Source: Clostridia bacterium (lineage in GTDB: Bacteria > Bacillota > Clostridia > Lachnospirales > Lachnospiraceae). From it: a stretch of 64,000 nucleotides of DNA. The position numbers and the translations under genes were made by a program. The DNA is taken from assembly GCA_910575245.1 (NCBI GenBank), contig CAJTEN010000007.1, positions 107,558 through 171,557 of the forward strand. Direction: 5' to 3'. A model generated the notes under the pieces. That model was not told where the DNA came from, did no database searches, and saw nothing but the letters and a program-made list of their open reading frames with translations. Below are positions 18,481-28,239 of this stretch, piece by piece (position 1 is the stretch's first letter; every line of letters starts with the position of its first letter).

Positions 18481-18542
18481 AGTGATTTGTGATCCATTGA
18501 CATTCAAAAGACAGAGATAGAACAAGTAAACAAGGAGAGTCT

Positions 18543-20111
18543 ATGATCAAATTAGCAAAAATATTTCAAGATGGCATGACGTTTCAGAGAAATAAGCCAT
18601 GCAAAGTATGGGGAACCAGTTCAGAAGTGAAGACGGTAACTATTTATATGAATGAAAAGGAAGTTGCTGAAAGAGAACTACCGCAAGGAGATTTTGCTTT
18701 TTTTCTTCCCCCACAGGAAGCAGCACAGAATGTAACTGTCCGGATAGGAAATGATGTTGTGCTCAGAAATGTGGATTTTGGGGAGGTATGGTTTGCCGGC
18801 GGACAGAGCAATATGGAATTTCCCATGAAGTATGACAGTCAGTTTGAAGAAATGAAAAGCAGCCGGCCGGATGAGCATTTACGTTATTATGAAGTGGCAA
18901 AGTATTCCTTTGAAGGGGAGGAAGAAGAGGGGCTGAAAAGTAATCAGGACTGGAACTGCTGGAGATGTCTTACTCCGGAGGCGATTGGAAGTTTTTCGGC
19001 GGTAGCAGCATATTTTGCAATGGAGCTGCGGAAGCATTATAACATACCGGTGGCAATAGTCAGCTGTAATTGGGGAGGAACTTCAGCATCAGCATGGATC
19101 AGCCGGGAAATGTTAGAGGCGGACGAAGAACTGGCAGTATATCTGCGTGAGTATGAAGAGAATCTTGCACATTTGGATATGGAAACATACTACCAGATAA
19201 ACTATGCGAAGAGAAAGGGAATGGGAAGCCCTTTCTCTCAAATGATCAACGATTTTATGATGAAAAATACGGTAACGATGGAACAGGTGATGCAGCATGT
19301 AGGAAAGCTGGCAGCTGGAGCAGGCATGGAAATGCAGGGGGGAACGGCAGAAAACAGCGGCATGTCACAGGAGAGTTTTATGGTAACAGGCCCGCATGAT
19401 GAGAATCGCCCCTGCGGGTTGTATGAGTCCATGCTGTCAAAGGCTGCAGGCTTTACCATCAGGGGAGTCATCTGGTATCAGGGAGAAAGTGATGACACGC
19501 ATCCTGAAATTTATGAAAAACTGTTTACCCGATTGGTGGAGCAGCTTCGGAAGGACTGGGCAGAGGAGCTTCCGGTCATATATGCCCAGCTTGCACCTTT
19601 TGAAAGCTGGATGCAGTGCAGGGGGGATAAATTCCCGGAACTCAGGAAACAACAGTTTGATGCATGGGAGCATATTGATAATGTGCATATGATTTCCACT
19701 TCAGATTGTGGAAACAGGTTTGATATTCATCCCAAAAATAAGCAGCCAATAGGAATACGCATGGCATTGAGTGCAAGACAGCATGTATATGGGGAAGCGG
19801 TGCAGGGGGACGCTCCTATCGCTGTGGAAATGAAAGTACAGGATAAGCAGATATGTATTCGATTTGACAATGCTGTCAGCCTTCATCTGGAAGGGCAGGA
19901 ATTTCAGGAACTGGAGATTTATACAGGTGAAGAGAAGTGTGAGATTACCGGATGGAGTGTAAACGAAGATACGCTAACAGTTTTCATAAAAGAAGCCATT
20001 ATATCAAATGAAATTACTGCTGTTTTTGCCCAGACACCTTATTATCAGGTTTCTCTTTTTAATGAAAATGGGCTTCCGGCATTTCCTTTTATTTTACAAA
20101 AAAGAAGATAA
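18543..20111 (+). CDS. Sialate O-acetylesterase-like SGNH carbohydrate esterase
   Basis: A 522-residue SGNH hydrolase. Ser89 lies in FAGGQSNMEF (block I), WYQGESD is the GxND-equivalent block, and Asp394/His396 in DIHPKNK complete the triad, as in the sialate O-acetylesterase family. Between blocks sits a Met-rich insertion (about residues 236-275: MINDFMMKNTVTMEQVMQHV). No signal peptide. AAGGAGAG precedes ATG 18543. Family members deacetylate sialic acid, xylan or other sugars; in this locus acetylated plant glycosides are a better guess than sialic acid, since no sialic acid catabolic gene is present. Confidence 0.85.
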   Translation: MIKLAKIFQDGMTFQRNKPCKVWGTSSEVKTVTIYMNEKEVAERELPQGDFAFFLPPQEAAQNVTVRIGNDVVLRNVDFGEVWFAGGQSNMEFPMKYDSQFEEMKSSRPDEHLRYYEVAKYSFEGEEEEGLKSNQDWNCWRCLTPEAIGSFSAVAAYFAMELRKHYNIPVAIVSCNWGGTSASAWISREMLEADEELAVYLREYEENLAHLDMETYYQINYAKRKGMGSPFSQMINDFMMKNTVTMEQVMQHVGKLAAGAGMEMQGGTAENSGMSQESFMVTGPHDENRPCGLYESMLSKAAGFTIRGVIWYQGESDDTHPEIYEKLFTRLVEQLRKDWAEELPVIYAQLAPFESWMQCRGDKFPELRKQQFDAWEHIDNVHMISTSDCGNRFDIHPKNKQPIGIRMALSARQHVYGEAVQGDAPIAVEMKVQDKQICIRFDNAVSLHLEGQEFQELEIYTGEEKCEITGWSVNEDTLTVFIKEAIISNEITAVFAQTPYYQVSLFNENGLPAFPFILQKRR

Positions 20112-20223
20112 AGTGCATGAAACATTAAACAAAATCAGCAATTTTTAAACAGGGGTAATTTTAGTTTTCTCTATAATAATAGTATGGCAAAAAACTTAAG
20201 ATATATTGAAGGAGGGTTTAATT

Positions 20224-21702
20224 ATGTCTCAAAACAGATCAGGTCAAGGCGGCGCCGATGGGGTGATGTATCGACGCGCAAAATTATGGCAGATTATTAT
20301 GGTATCTACCAGCGCTTTTATTGGAATGGGGTTTTATTCTCTCATAGGTCTTGCAAACTATACGGCAAGTATCGGTTATGGTATTGCGACTGTGGCAGTA
20401 GGAGGGATTCTGACCTTTACCCGTATTTTTGATGCAATTACCGATCCCATGCTTGCGTTCCTTTATGACAAAGTTAATACTCGTTTCGGTAAGGTGCGTA
20501 TCTTGATGATTAGCGGTTGGGCGATCATGGTTCTTGCATTGCTTATGATGTATAACTGGGCAGCAGGGAAAGGAAGGGGTACTGTAACTTTTATACTCCT
20601 GTATGTTCTTTATATCATTGGATATACCTTGTTCAACATGACGGTACAGACATTGTATGCGCTGATGACCAATGACCCAAGGCAGCGTCCTATGATCGGT
20701 GTCTGCAGTACGATTTTTAATTATCTGGTGCCTATAACCCTGAATCTTGTATTCTATATGAAGCTTATGCCTAAATTTGGCGGATTTAATCTGGAATTTC
20801 TGGCATCTGCCTGTTGGGTGTGTGTAGGGGTTTCTGCAGTAGGTATTGTTCTGACATGTATTGGTATTACGGAGTTTGATAAGACGGAAAACTTTGTCGG
20901 AACGAATATGAAGAAAGAAAAGCTCAAAATAAAGGATATGGTGGATGTACTCAAAGGCAACCGTCCGCTGCAGTGCTACATTGCATCTGCCGCTTCCGAT
21001 AAGATTGCACAACAGATTGCCAGTCAGTCTATTATTAATACGATGGCTGCAGGTATTATTATCGGTGATATGGCGATTTCTACTCAGCTGACTACTTTAG
21101 GAATTATTCCTTCCATATTATTTGCTTTTGTCGGTGCGGGGTATGCCAGAAAACACGGCAACAAGAAGACGGTAGTGGACTGGACATGGTACTGTCTTAT
21201 AGTAACGTTTATCTCATTTGCTTTCTTTACTGCAATTTATGTTTTTGGAGATACACATAGCATTGCAACCGCAAAACCATTGATGATTGCATATGTTCTT
21301 CTGATGTTGCTGACGAATGGAACGAAGATGGGTGTTACAACCGGAAATAATGCATTTATGGCAGACATCATTGATTATGAGTTGGATCGTGGCGGCAAAT
21401 ATATACCGGCAGTTATAACGGGTGTATATAGTTTGATTGATAAGCTGGTATCTTCTGTCAGTGCGCTTATTGCAACTGGGGCGATTGCTTTGATCGGATA
21501 TAAAGAAACAATGCCGCAGCCTACAGATGAATTGACAGCAGGTATTTTCTGGATGACAATGGCATTGATGTATGGTTTCCCTATTATTGGCTGGATTATT
21601 ACGTTGATTGCTATGCGTTTCTGCCCGTTGAGTAAAGAGGACATGGTAGAAGTTCAGAAGCGTATTGCTGAGAAAAAAGCGATTGCCCAATCGAAAGCTT
21701 GA
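20224..21702 (+). CDS. GPH-family (glycoside-pentoside-hexuronide) sodium/proton symporter
   Basis: A 492-residue MFS transporter with twelve hydrophobic segments. The motif DAITDPMLAFLYDKVNTRFGKVR (parts: DAITDPML, RFGKVR) between helices 2 and 3 marks the GPH/MelB group, which co-transports sugars with cations. ATG 20224 has GAAGGAGGG; a TATAAT at 20172-20177 may serve an internal promoter in the 112-base gap after the esterase. It is one of two GPH genes in the locus and would bring the intact glycoside to the cytoplasmic hydrolases. Confidence 0.88.
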   Translation: MSQNRSGQGGADGVMYRRAKLWQIIMVSTSAFIGMGFYSLIGLANYTASIGYGIATVAVGGILTFTRIFDAITDPMLAFLYDKVNTRFGKVRILMISGWAIMVLALLMMYNWAAGKGRGTVTFILLYVLYIIGYTLFNMTVQTLYALMTNDPRQRPMIGVCSTIFNYLVPITLNLVFYMKLMPKFGGFNLEFLASACWVCVGVSAVGIVLTCIGITEFDKTENFVGTNMKKEKLKIKDMVDVLKGNRPLQCYIASAASDKIAQQIASQSIINTMAAGIIIGDMAISTQLTTLGIIPSILFAFVGAGYARKHGNKKTVVDWTWYCLIVTFISFAFFTAIYVFGDTHSIATAKPLMIAYVLLMLLTNGTKMGVTTGNNAFMADIIDYELDRGGKYIPAVITGVYSLIDKLVSSVSALIATGAIALIGYKETMPQPTDELTAGIFWMTMALMYGFPIIGWIITLIAMRFCPLSKEDMVEVQKRIAEKKAIAQSKA

Positions 21703-21850
21703 GGAGAATTCATACATAGGCAGAACTGTGGTTTTGATAAAAGATAAGGAGCGGTCTTCGGATGGAAGGCGGAATCTTAGATAAGTTGATAGGTTCTCAC
21801 GCAGGAAATGTAAAAAATACGATGTGCCGGATTGAAAGGAGAAATGCAGG

Positions 21851-23182
21851 ATGAGTAAGATTTATCTTTTGACTGGAGCTGCTGGATTGTTGGGCTGTAA
21901 TATTGCCCGTCAGCTAGTGGATGCTAAAGAAGTAGTGCGTGCTTTAGTATTGAAAGATGATCCGGCTGTGGCATATGTGCCGGATCAGGTGCAGATTATT
22001 TATGGGGATTTGCTTGACATTAATTCCATGGAAGAATTATTTACTGTTCCAGAGGGCAGTGAGGTTATTGTAATACATTGTGCCAGTATAGTAACAATGA
22101 ATCCCAATCCGAATCCCAAAGTTTATGCTGTCAATGTGGATGGTACACGGAATATTATTGATATGTGCTTAAAGCATAAAGTAAAAAAATTGGTTTATGT
22201 AAGTTCTACCGGGGCAATTCCTGAATTGCCCCATGGACAGAAAATCAAAGAGGTCGATCACTTTCTGCCTGCAGACGGACTTGTTGGCTATTATTCTGTT
22301 ACCAAGGCGCAGGCGAGTCAGTTGGTTTTAGATGCTTTGCGGTGGTGTCCGGAGCTTGATGCCTCCATAGTTCATCCTTCCGGTATTTGCGGACCGAATG
22401 ACTACGCTTTTGGTCCAGTGGCGCAGACGGTTTCCCAATATCTTAATGGAGAAGTGAAGATTGGATTAGATGGCACTTTTAACAGTGTGGATGTCAGGGA
22501 TTTAGCAGCCGGGGTCATTGCTTGCTGCGATAAAGGACGCCGGGGCGAGTGCTATATTATGAGCAACGAACTAGTAACCATGAAGGAACTTTATGATATT
22601 ATTAATCAGACTGCCAACATGAATGTTCATGCTAATATTTTGTCAAAAGGCATTGCCAGTTTAGCAGTGAAATTTATAAAAATGCAGAGCAAATTTACAG
22701 GTGAAGAACCAGTATTGACGGATTTTGCTGTTTATAATATGACGCGCAATAATGATTTTGATTGTTCAAAGGCAAAACAGGAGCTGGGATTTTCATGCCG
22801 TCCTTTTGAGGAAACCATTCGGGATGAGGTCAATTGGTTGCTGGAAGAAGCAAAAGATTCTGGTGAACAGAATGAAGAAGCTGAAAAGAATGCTGAAAAA
22901 ACGGTTGAAGAGATTAAAGAAAGGATAAAAATGGGGGATATCTCCAAAGTAATCGTTAGGAAGGGAGATGAAAGGATTCTCAGTATACCATTAAATATCA
23001 GTGTCGCAGTCAGCGTTGTAGGGGTTGCTGTTGCACCTTTAACATTTCTTCCGGCAATGATTTCTGCAATTGGTTTTGATTGCCATATTGAACTTGAAAA
23101 GAAAGACGGTACTGTTATGGACGTTACAAATGGAGTTGCCAGCGCTATTGTAGATGCATCTGGTTACTCGGATAGAAATTAG
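21851..23182 (+). CDS. NAD-dependent SDR (epimerase/3-beta-HSD-like) fused to DUF4342
   Basis: A 443-residue fusion. Residues 1-335 form an extended SDR: GAAGLLG nucleotide motif at the N-terminus, YYSVTK as the YxxxK active-site pair, and HPSGICGPNDY. A charged linker (EEAEKNAEKTVEEIKERIK) leads to a C-terminal domain with KVIVRKGDERILSIPLN and one hydrophobic stretch (VAVSVVGVAVAPLTFL), matching DUF4342. DUF4342 more often follows a UBA-like helix; fusion to an SDR is unusual. A terminator follows at once. The substrate is unknown; 3-beta-hydroxy aglycones or nucleotide sugars are possible. Start has GAAAGGAG. Confidence 0.85.
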   Translation: MSKIYLLTGAAGLLGCNIARQLVDAKEVVRALVLKDDPAVAYVPDQVQIIYGDLLDINSMEELFTVPEGSEVIVIHCASIVTMNPNPNPKVYAVNVDGTRNIIDMCLKHKVKKLVYVSSTGAIPELPHGQKIKEVDHFLPADGLVGYYSVTKAQASQLVLDALRWCPELDASIVHPSGICGPNDYAFGPVAQTVSQYLNGEVKIGLDGTFNSVDVRDLAAGVIACCDKGRRGECYIMSNELVTMKELYDIINQTANMNVHANILSKGIASLAVKFIKMQSKFTGEEPVLTDFAVYNMTRNNDFDCSKAKQELGFSCRPFEETIRDEVNWLLEEAKDSGEQNEEAEKNAEKTVEEIKERIKMGDISKVIVRKGDERILSIPLNISVAVSVVGVAVAPLTFLPAMISAIGFDCHIELEKKDGTVMDVTNGVASAIVDASGYSDRN

Positions 23183-23187
23183 ACAAA

Positions 23188-23227
23188 CCGGACACTTACG
23201 GGAAATATGTAAGTGTCTGGTCTTTTT
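23188..23227 (+). terminator. Rho-independent terminator after the SDR gene
   Basis: CCGGACACTTAC (23188-23199) pairs with GTAAGTGTCTGG (23209-23220) with one G-T pair, followed by TCTTTTTATA. It ends the first glycosidase operon and also lies before the convergent TetR gene. Confidence 0.85.
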
Positions 23228-23242
23228 ATATAGCAGAGGAAA

Positions 23243-23788
23243 TTATTCTGTCATTTTTTCTATCAAATGATAAAGAAATTCTGCCAGCTCATGTGGAGAC
23301 AGCTTCTCATTGGAATCGGATAAGAGCCAGTTCCTTGTAATGCTGCCGCAGCCATATACGATAAAGCGGTTGAGCATATTTCGTTCCTGAACAGAATAGG
23401 AAGAATCATTCAGAAAACTGACGCAGGAGTCATGGCAGATAATTTCGGTTATTTTATATGAAAAATCCGGATCTGCTTTAAAAATATAGAATGCAGAATC
23501 CCACATGGTACTTTGTGTCTCTGATAAAATAGATTCCATGCCCTCAATGGTATTTTTTGGATGCAGCTTTTTCCATAGCTTCCGTATCTTGTCTAATATC
23601 TCATTTTCTGTTTGTTCTAACAGGTCAATTATATCCAGATAATGTTTATAAAAGGTTGAACGGTTTATTTCAGCCAGATTGCAGATGTCCGTAACTGTGA
23701 TCTGGCAAAATTCTTTTTGCGATAAAAGCGTAAAAAAGCTTTTTCTAATATTCTCTTTTGTGTGGCGGATCCGTATATCCGATTTCAT
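23243..23788 (-). CDS. TetR/AcrR family transcriptional regulator
   Basis: A 181-residue repressor-type protein. The N-terminal HTH reads IRKSFFTLLSQKEFCQITVT followed by DICNLAEINRSTFYKHYLD, typical of TetR proteins of the DhaS-like branch in Firmicutes. The C-terminal part is all-helical and would bind a small ligand or form the dimer. ATG 23788 has TTGGAGG. It is divergent from the GPH symporter at 23960, so it probably controls that promoter and the GH1 gene behind it. Confidence 0.85.
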   Translation of the reverse strand: MKSDIRIRHTKENIRKSFFTLLSQKEFCQITVTDICNLAEINRSTFYKHYLDIIDLLEQTENEILDKIRKLWKKLHPKNTIEGMESILSETQSTMWDSAFYIFKADPDFSYKITEIICHDSCVSFLNDSSYSVQERNMLNRFIVYGCGSITRNWLLSDSNEKLSPHELAEFLYHLIEKMTE

Positions 23789-23883
23789 ATTTTTACCTCC
23801 AATATCATTATGAAGATTTTGTTAATTTATCATCAAATTAGACTGTTTTGTTGGATAAACTTCATATATGGCAGATGTGTAGT

Positions 23884-23912
23884 TTGTATTGCATATATAC
23901 AGTAATTATAAT
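23884..23912 (+). promoter_or_regulatory. Promoter of the second GPH/GH1 operon
   Basis: TTGTAT (23884-23889) and TATAAT (23907-23912) are 17 bases apart, ending 48 bases before the GPH start. The intergenic region is shared with the divergent TetR gene, whose operator probably lies here, though I could not pick a convincing palindrome. Confidence 0.55.
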
Positions 23913-23959
23913 ATAAGCAACAGAAAAATCAACAAGTGTTGGAAAACTGGGGTAACAAT

Positions 23960-25318
23960 ATGGTAAAAAATAGAAATCAATGTGGCAGGTTTCCGGTTGG
24001 TAAGTTTTTTATGTGGAAGACCAGAGATATATCAGCGGCTTCCTTACAGCTAATTGTAACAAGTTATCTGGCTATATTTTGTACAAACGCTCTGGGAATG
24101 GAAGCGGCGTTAGTGGGTATGCTGATGATGGCAAGTAAAGTGTTTGACGGAGTACCGGATTTATTTGCCGGATATCTGATAGATAATACCAATTCTCGGT
24201 TAGGGAAAGCAAGACCATATGAATTTGCGATTATTGGTGCATGGGGATGTACGGTACTTCTATTTTTTGCATCGCCGCAATGGAGCGGCACAATAAAAGC
24301 GGTATGGGTATTCGCAATGTATACTATGGTTTTCAGTGTATTTAATACCTTGCTTAATGCAAATCAGACACCATATATGATTCGGGCATTTTCCAATGAT
24401 TATCAGATAATTGCTAAAGTATCTTCTTATGGTGGAATTGTCAGCATGGCAGGTGCAATAGTAATATCAGTCACATTCCCCATATTAATGGCAAAACTGG
24501 CAGCAAATTCAGAGGGCTGGCGAATATTGATTCTCATTTATGCGCTACCTCTTTGTTTGATAGGGATTTTAAGGTTTGTATTTGTAAGGGAAGAGCCAGC
24601 AGTGGATGCAGATTTAAGGGAGCGGGTACATATAAAGGAAATTTTTTTGATGCTGGTGAAAAATAAGTACTGTCTTATTTATGCGGCAATTACAGGCTTC
24701 TATCAGATTAGCGTCAGCTTCGGAGCAGGTACATATTATTATACATATGTGATTGGGGATATTTCGAAGTTTGGCATTGTGAGTATGTTTTCCATTATCA
24801 TGCTGCCAATTATGTTTCTTTTCCCTACGATGATGAAAATGCTAAGTATAACAAAAATATTTGTAGTTTTTTCCGTGATAGCAGTAACAGGTTATATTAC
24901 AATATTTTTTGGAAATACAAATCTTCCGGTTGTGGTTGCAGGGGGTGTATGCGTTACATTGTTAAATCTGCCACTTGGATATTTAGGAACACTAATCGTG
25001 AAGCAGCTTTCAACTTATAATGAATATATTAAATTGCCAAGGATGGAAAGTTCCTGCAGTGCGATCACTGCATTTACAGGAAAAATAGGGCAGGGAATCG
25101 GCGCAGGTTTAAGTGGGATTCTGCTGGGTATATCAGGATTTGTATCTTCTACTTCGGATGTGATGACAGTTCAGTCGGCGGGCGCTATTTTGATGATACG
25201 ATGTCTGTACTGCGTTTTTCCGTGTATCTGTGTTATGTTTATTATTATTTTATCCATTTTACTGGGAAAACTGGAGAAAGAAATTATAGACAAAAAGACG
25301 CTGGAAGAAAAGAGGTAG
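23960..25318 (+). CDS. MFS/GPH-type glycoside transporter
   Basis: A 452-residue membrane protein with about twelve hydrophobic segments. SKVFDGVPDLFAGYLIDNTN followed by SRLGKARPYE is the GPH cytoplasmic loop between helices 2 and 3. ATG 23960 is preferred over an in-frame TTG at 23936; the ribosome site is weak (GGGG). It is only distantly like the symporter at 20224, so the two may import different glycosides. It stands 46 bases before a GH1 gene, a pairing often seen for transport and hydrolysis of the same compound. Confidence 0.85.
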   Translation: MVKNRNQCGRFPVGKFFMWKTRDISAASLQLIVTSYLAIFCTNALGMEAALVGMLMMASKVFDGVPDLFAGYLIDNTNSRLGKARPYEFAIIGAWGCTVLLFFASPQWSGTIKAVWVFAMYTMVFSVFNTLLNANQTPYMIRAFSNDYQIIAKVSSYGGIVSMAGAIVISVTFPILMAKLAANSEGWRILILIYALPLCLIGILRFVFVREEPAVDADLRERVHIKEIFLMLVKNKYCLIYAAITGFYQISVSFGAGTYYYTYVIGDISKFGIVSMFSIIMLPIMFLFPTMMKMLSITKIFVVFSVIAVTGYITIFFGNTNLPVVVAGGVCVTLLNLPLGYLGTLIVKQLSTYNEYIKLPRMESSCSAITAFTGKIGQGIGAGLSGILLGISGFVSSTSDVMTVQSAGAILMIRCLYCVFPCICVMFIIILSILLGKLEKEIIDKKTLEEKR

Positions 25319-25364
25319 AAGTATATGAAAATAGAATATTATATCAAAACAGGGAGGAGAACAG

Positions 25365-26672
25365 ATGGCACAGTTTTCAAAGGACTTTTTGCTGGGAACA
25401 GCAACGGCGGCGCATCAGGTAGAGGGGAATAATGTCCATAACGATATATGGGCTATGGAACATATGAAGTATACTTCCTATGAGGAACCCAGTCTGGATG
25501 CCGTGGATCATTACCATCTCTATGAACGGGATATTGCGATGATGGCGGAGGCAGGTTACAATGCATACCGATTCTCTATTGAATGGGCAAGGATTGAGCC
25601 GGAGGAGGGGATATTCGATGATAATGAGATAGAGCATTATCGGGATGTGATTGCCTGTTGCCGAAAATACGGGATAGAACCGATGGTGACACTGCATCAC
25701 TTCAGCAGCCCAAAGTGGATTATCAGTAAAGGCGGCTGGGAAGCGGAAAGTATTGTAGAGGATTTCAGAACATACTGCATTTATGTAATAGAACGTCTTG
25801 GAGAGGAAATACATTATATCAACACAATCAATGAGGCAAATATGAGGCTTCAGTTTGCAAGGATCATGAAGAATTATACGGAAAGGATGATCCGCCAGAG
25901 CACACCGGCAGATAAGAATGTTTCGGAAAATCTGCAGGTTGGTGTGGATGTGCAGGCAATGCTGAATGCTCAGGATGCCATGTTTGAAGAGGGAAGGCAG
26001 ATTTTTCATCTTCCAGAAGGGATGAGTGTTAATAATTTCCATAGTCCTTGTAGTCCTCATGGAGATGAACTGATTCTGAAAGCTCATGAGGCTGCCCGCA
26101 ATGCAATTAAAGAGCGTTTTCCGGATGTCAAGGTTGGTATGACACTGAGCCTGCATGATTTTCAGGCAATTCCCGGCGGGGAGGCAAACATGGAAAAACT
26201 GTGGGATGAAGAATTTAGGCATTACTTACCGGGAATCAGAGATGATGATTTTATAGGTGTGCAAAATTATACAAGGGAGTTGGTAGGACCAGAAGGCTCC
26301 GTTACTGTTCCTGACGGAGCGGACATTACCCAATGTGGCTACGAGTTCTACCCGGAAGGATTGGAGCATGTCATTCGGAAAGTGGCAAAAGACTTTAAAG
26401 GTGATATCTATGTTACAGAAAATGGAGTGACTACGGATGATGACCGGAGAAGAATTGAGTTTATCCAAAGAGCAATCTGGGGTGTGAAACGCTGCATGGA
26501 GGACGATATTCCGGTAAAAGGGTATTTCTACTGGTCCTTTATTGATAACTATGAGTGGCAGAAAGCGTATAGTCTGAGATATGGGCTTGTAGCTGTTGAT
26601 CGTACTACGCAGATACGGACGCCTAAACCAAGTCTTAGATTCTTAGGGAGTATGCTGGAAAAGGAAGCTTGA
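25365..26672 (+). CDS. Glycoside hydrolase family 1 enzyme (beta-glucosidase-like)
   Basis: A 435-residue GH1 enzyme. FLLGTATAAHQVEG is the family N-terminal signature, Glu157 in NTINEAN is the acid/base, and Glu352 in YVTENGV is the nucleophile. The loop after the acid/base (about residues 165-215) is long, with MKNYTERMIRQSTPA. No signal peptide. GGGAGGAGA precedes ATG 25365. It shares an operon with the GPH transporter and is a close paralogue of the convergent gene at 26749. Preference for glucose, galactose, fucose or others cannot be told. Confidence 0.9.
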   Translation: MAQFSKDFLLGTATAAHQVEGNNVHNDIWAMEHMKYTSYEEPSLDAVDHYHLYERDIAMMAEAGYNAYRFSIEWARIEPEEGIFDDNEIEHYRDVIACCRKYGIEPMVTLHHFSSPKWIISKGGWEAESIVEDFRTYCIYVIERLGEEIHYINTINEANMRLQFARIMKNYTERMIRQSTPADKNVSENLQVGVDVQAMLNAQDAMFEEGRQIFHLPEGMSVNNFHSPCSPHGDELILKAHEAARNAIKERFPDVKVGMTLSLHDFQAIPGGEANMEKLWDEEFRHYLPGIRDDDFIGVQNYTRELVGPEGSVTVPDGADITQCGYEFYPEGLEHVIRKVAKDFKGDIYVTENGVTTDDDRRRIEFIQRAIWGVKRCMEDDIPVKGYFYWSFIDNYEWQKAYSLRYGLVAVDRTTQIRTPKPSLRFLGSMLEKEA

Positions 26673-26686
26673 GAGTAAATAAACGT

Positions 26687-26719
26687 AAAAAACCTGCTGG
26701 ACAATACAGCAGGTTTTTT
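26687..26719. terminator. Bidirectional terminator between the two GH1 genes
   Basis: AAAAAACCTGCTG and CAGCAGGTTTTTT form a perfect 13-bp stem around a 7-base loop. The A-run and T-run give a U-tail for transcripts from either side, serving both convergent GH1 genes. Confidence 0.9.
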
Positions 26720-26748
26720 GGTAAAAAATATTTTATGCTGATGCAGAA

Positions 26749-28035
26749 TTAACCATGGTAACTTCCCAGATAGGATAAGCTTTCTTTGGGATGGCGGGTC
26801 TGTGTTGTTCTGTCAACGGCAATCAACCCGAAGGTCATGGAATAGCCTTTCTGCCACTCAAAATTGTCCATAAGGCTCCAATGGAAGTAGCCGCGTACGG
26901 GAAGGTTATTGCGCAGACAGTTTTGAACACCTGTGAGAGCTGTTTCGATAAAAGCAATACGCTTCTTGTCATCATCGGTAGCAATGCCGTTTTCTGTGAC
27001 AATTAAGTCTCCCTTGAAATCTTTTGCAACCTTACGGATGATATGTTCTAATGCTTCCGGGTAGAACTCATAGTTCATCTGAGTAAGTTCAGCGCCGTCA
27101 GGAGCGGGGAGTGTACCCTCCGGACCCATCAGGGAGCGAGTATAGTTCTGTACGCCCAGAAAATCATCATTTTGGATATAGGGGAGATAATGGGTAAATT
27201 CATCATCCCACTCTTTTTTTGCATGTTCCTCTCCGCCGGCTGTGGATTGAATATCATGTAAGCTTAAGGTAAGACCTACTTTGATTTCAGGATAGAGTTC
27301 TTTGATGACAGCACGCGCTGCTTCGTGAGCACGACATACAATCTTATCGCCTTCAGGAGTACGCATGGAAGTAAAGTTTTCTACTTTCTCAACTCCAAAA
27401 ACTTTGATATTTTCTTCGGCTGTGGCTTTCTGGTCTGCCATCATTTTCTCCAGATTGATTCCGACCTGAACAGTACCGTCCGCGCTCTGAGCTTTTGCAG
27501 CCTGCGCCTGCATCTGCAGCATATAGCGTTTGGCAATGGCAGCTACCTGAATTCCCATATTGGCTTCGTTGATGGTACATACATAGTGAAGCTCATTTCC
27601 AAGTTTTCCGATGATATAGCGGACATAGCGGGCAAAATCGTCTACTGTGGATTCTGCTTCCCACCCACCTTTTCCTATGAGCCATTTAGGGCTGGAAAAA
27701 TGGTGGAGGGTTACGATTGGCTCTAAACCATGTTCTTTGCAGCAGTGAATAACGTCCAGATAGTGCTCGGCCTGTGCATCATCAAAATGTCCTTCTTCTG
27801 GTTCGATACGCGCCCATTCTACAGAAAAACGGTAGGCGTTTAATCCGGCATCAGCCATAAGCCGGATATCCTCCTGATAACGATGGTAATGGTCAACGGC
27901 ATCAAGAGATGGCTCTATAAAGCTGGTATGTTCCATCTGTTCCATTGCCCAGCAGTCACTATTATCATTGTTTCCCTCAACCTGATGTGCTGCGGTTGCA
28001 GCTCCCAAAAGAAAGTCCGGTGAAAATTTGTTCAT
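26749..28035 (-). CDS. Glycoside hydrolase family 1 enzyme, paralogue of the gene at 25365
   Basis: From ATG 28035 (CAAGGAGG) the product is 428 residues; a longer frame to 28122 adds an A/T-rich stretch without a site. FLLGAATAAHQVEG, CTINEAN (acid/base) and IVTENGIATDD (nucleophile) match the first GH1 throughout, including DAVDHYH, PKWLIGKGGWEAES and QNYTRSLMGPEG. The loop after the acid/base is Met/Gln/Ala-rich (YMLQMQAQAAKAQS). No signal peptide. It is monocistronic and divergent from the AraC gene at 28240, its probable regulator. Confidence 0.9.
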   Translation of the reverse strand: MNKFSPDFLLGAATAAHQVEGNNDNSDCWAMEQMEHTSFIEPSLDAVDHYHRYQEDIRLMADAGLNAYRFSVEWARIEPEEGHFDDAQAEHYLDVIHCCKEHGLEPIVTLHHFSSPKWLIGKGGWEAESTVDDFARYVRYIIGKLGNELHYVCTINEANMGIQVAAIAKRYMLQMQAQAAKAQSADGTVQVGINLEKMMADQKATAEENIKVFGVEKVENFTSMRTPEGDKIVCRAHEAARAVIKELYPEIKVGLTLSLHDIQSTAGGEEHAKKEWDDEFTHYLPYIQNDDFLGVQNYTRSLMGPEGTLPAPDGAELTQMNYEFYPEALEHIIRKVAKDFKGDLIVTENGIATDDDKKRIAFIETALTGVQNCLRNNLPVRGYFHWSLMDNFEWQKGYSMTFGLIAVDRTTQTRHPKESLSYLGSYHG

Positions 28036-28239
28036 AGAAAATCCTCCTTGCAATTTATAATCTCCAAATACGATGTTTATTGGATTTGTTTTTTTTATTA
28101 TAATAGAAAAGAAAGATATCAAGAGGTGAAAAATTCATGTTTATGTCAAAAAATTAATTTAATTTATTTATTTTATTAATCTAAAGCACTGAAAGATGAG
28201 AGTACAAATGTGCATTTAGGATAATGAAGGAGAAAATGA

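Noticed and set aside
18543..20111. Sialic acid utilisation
   Set aside because: The esterase family name suggests it, but no neuraminidase, NanA, NanE or NanK is present, while glucuronate genes are.
20284..21012. 242-residue minus-strand frame opposite the GPH symporter
   Set aside because: His/Arg/Asn-rich composition typical of antisense to a membrane protein gene; no ribosome site.
25377..26222. 281-residue minus-strand frame opposite the GH1 gene
   Set aside because: Fully antisense to a GH1 gene with intact catalytic motifs; no independent evidence.
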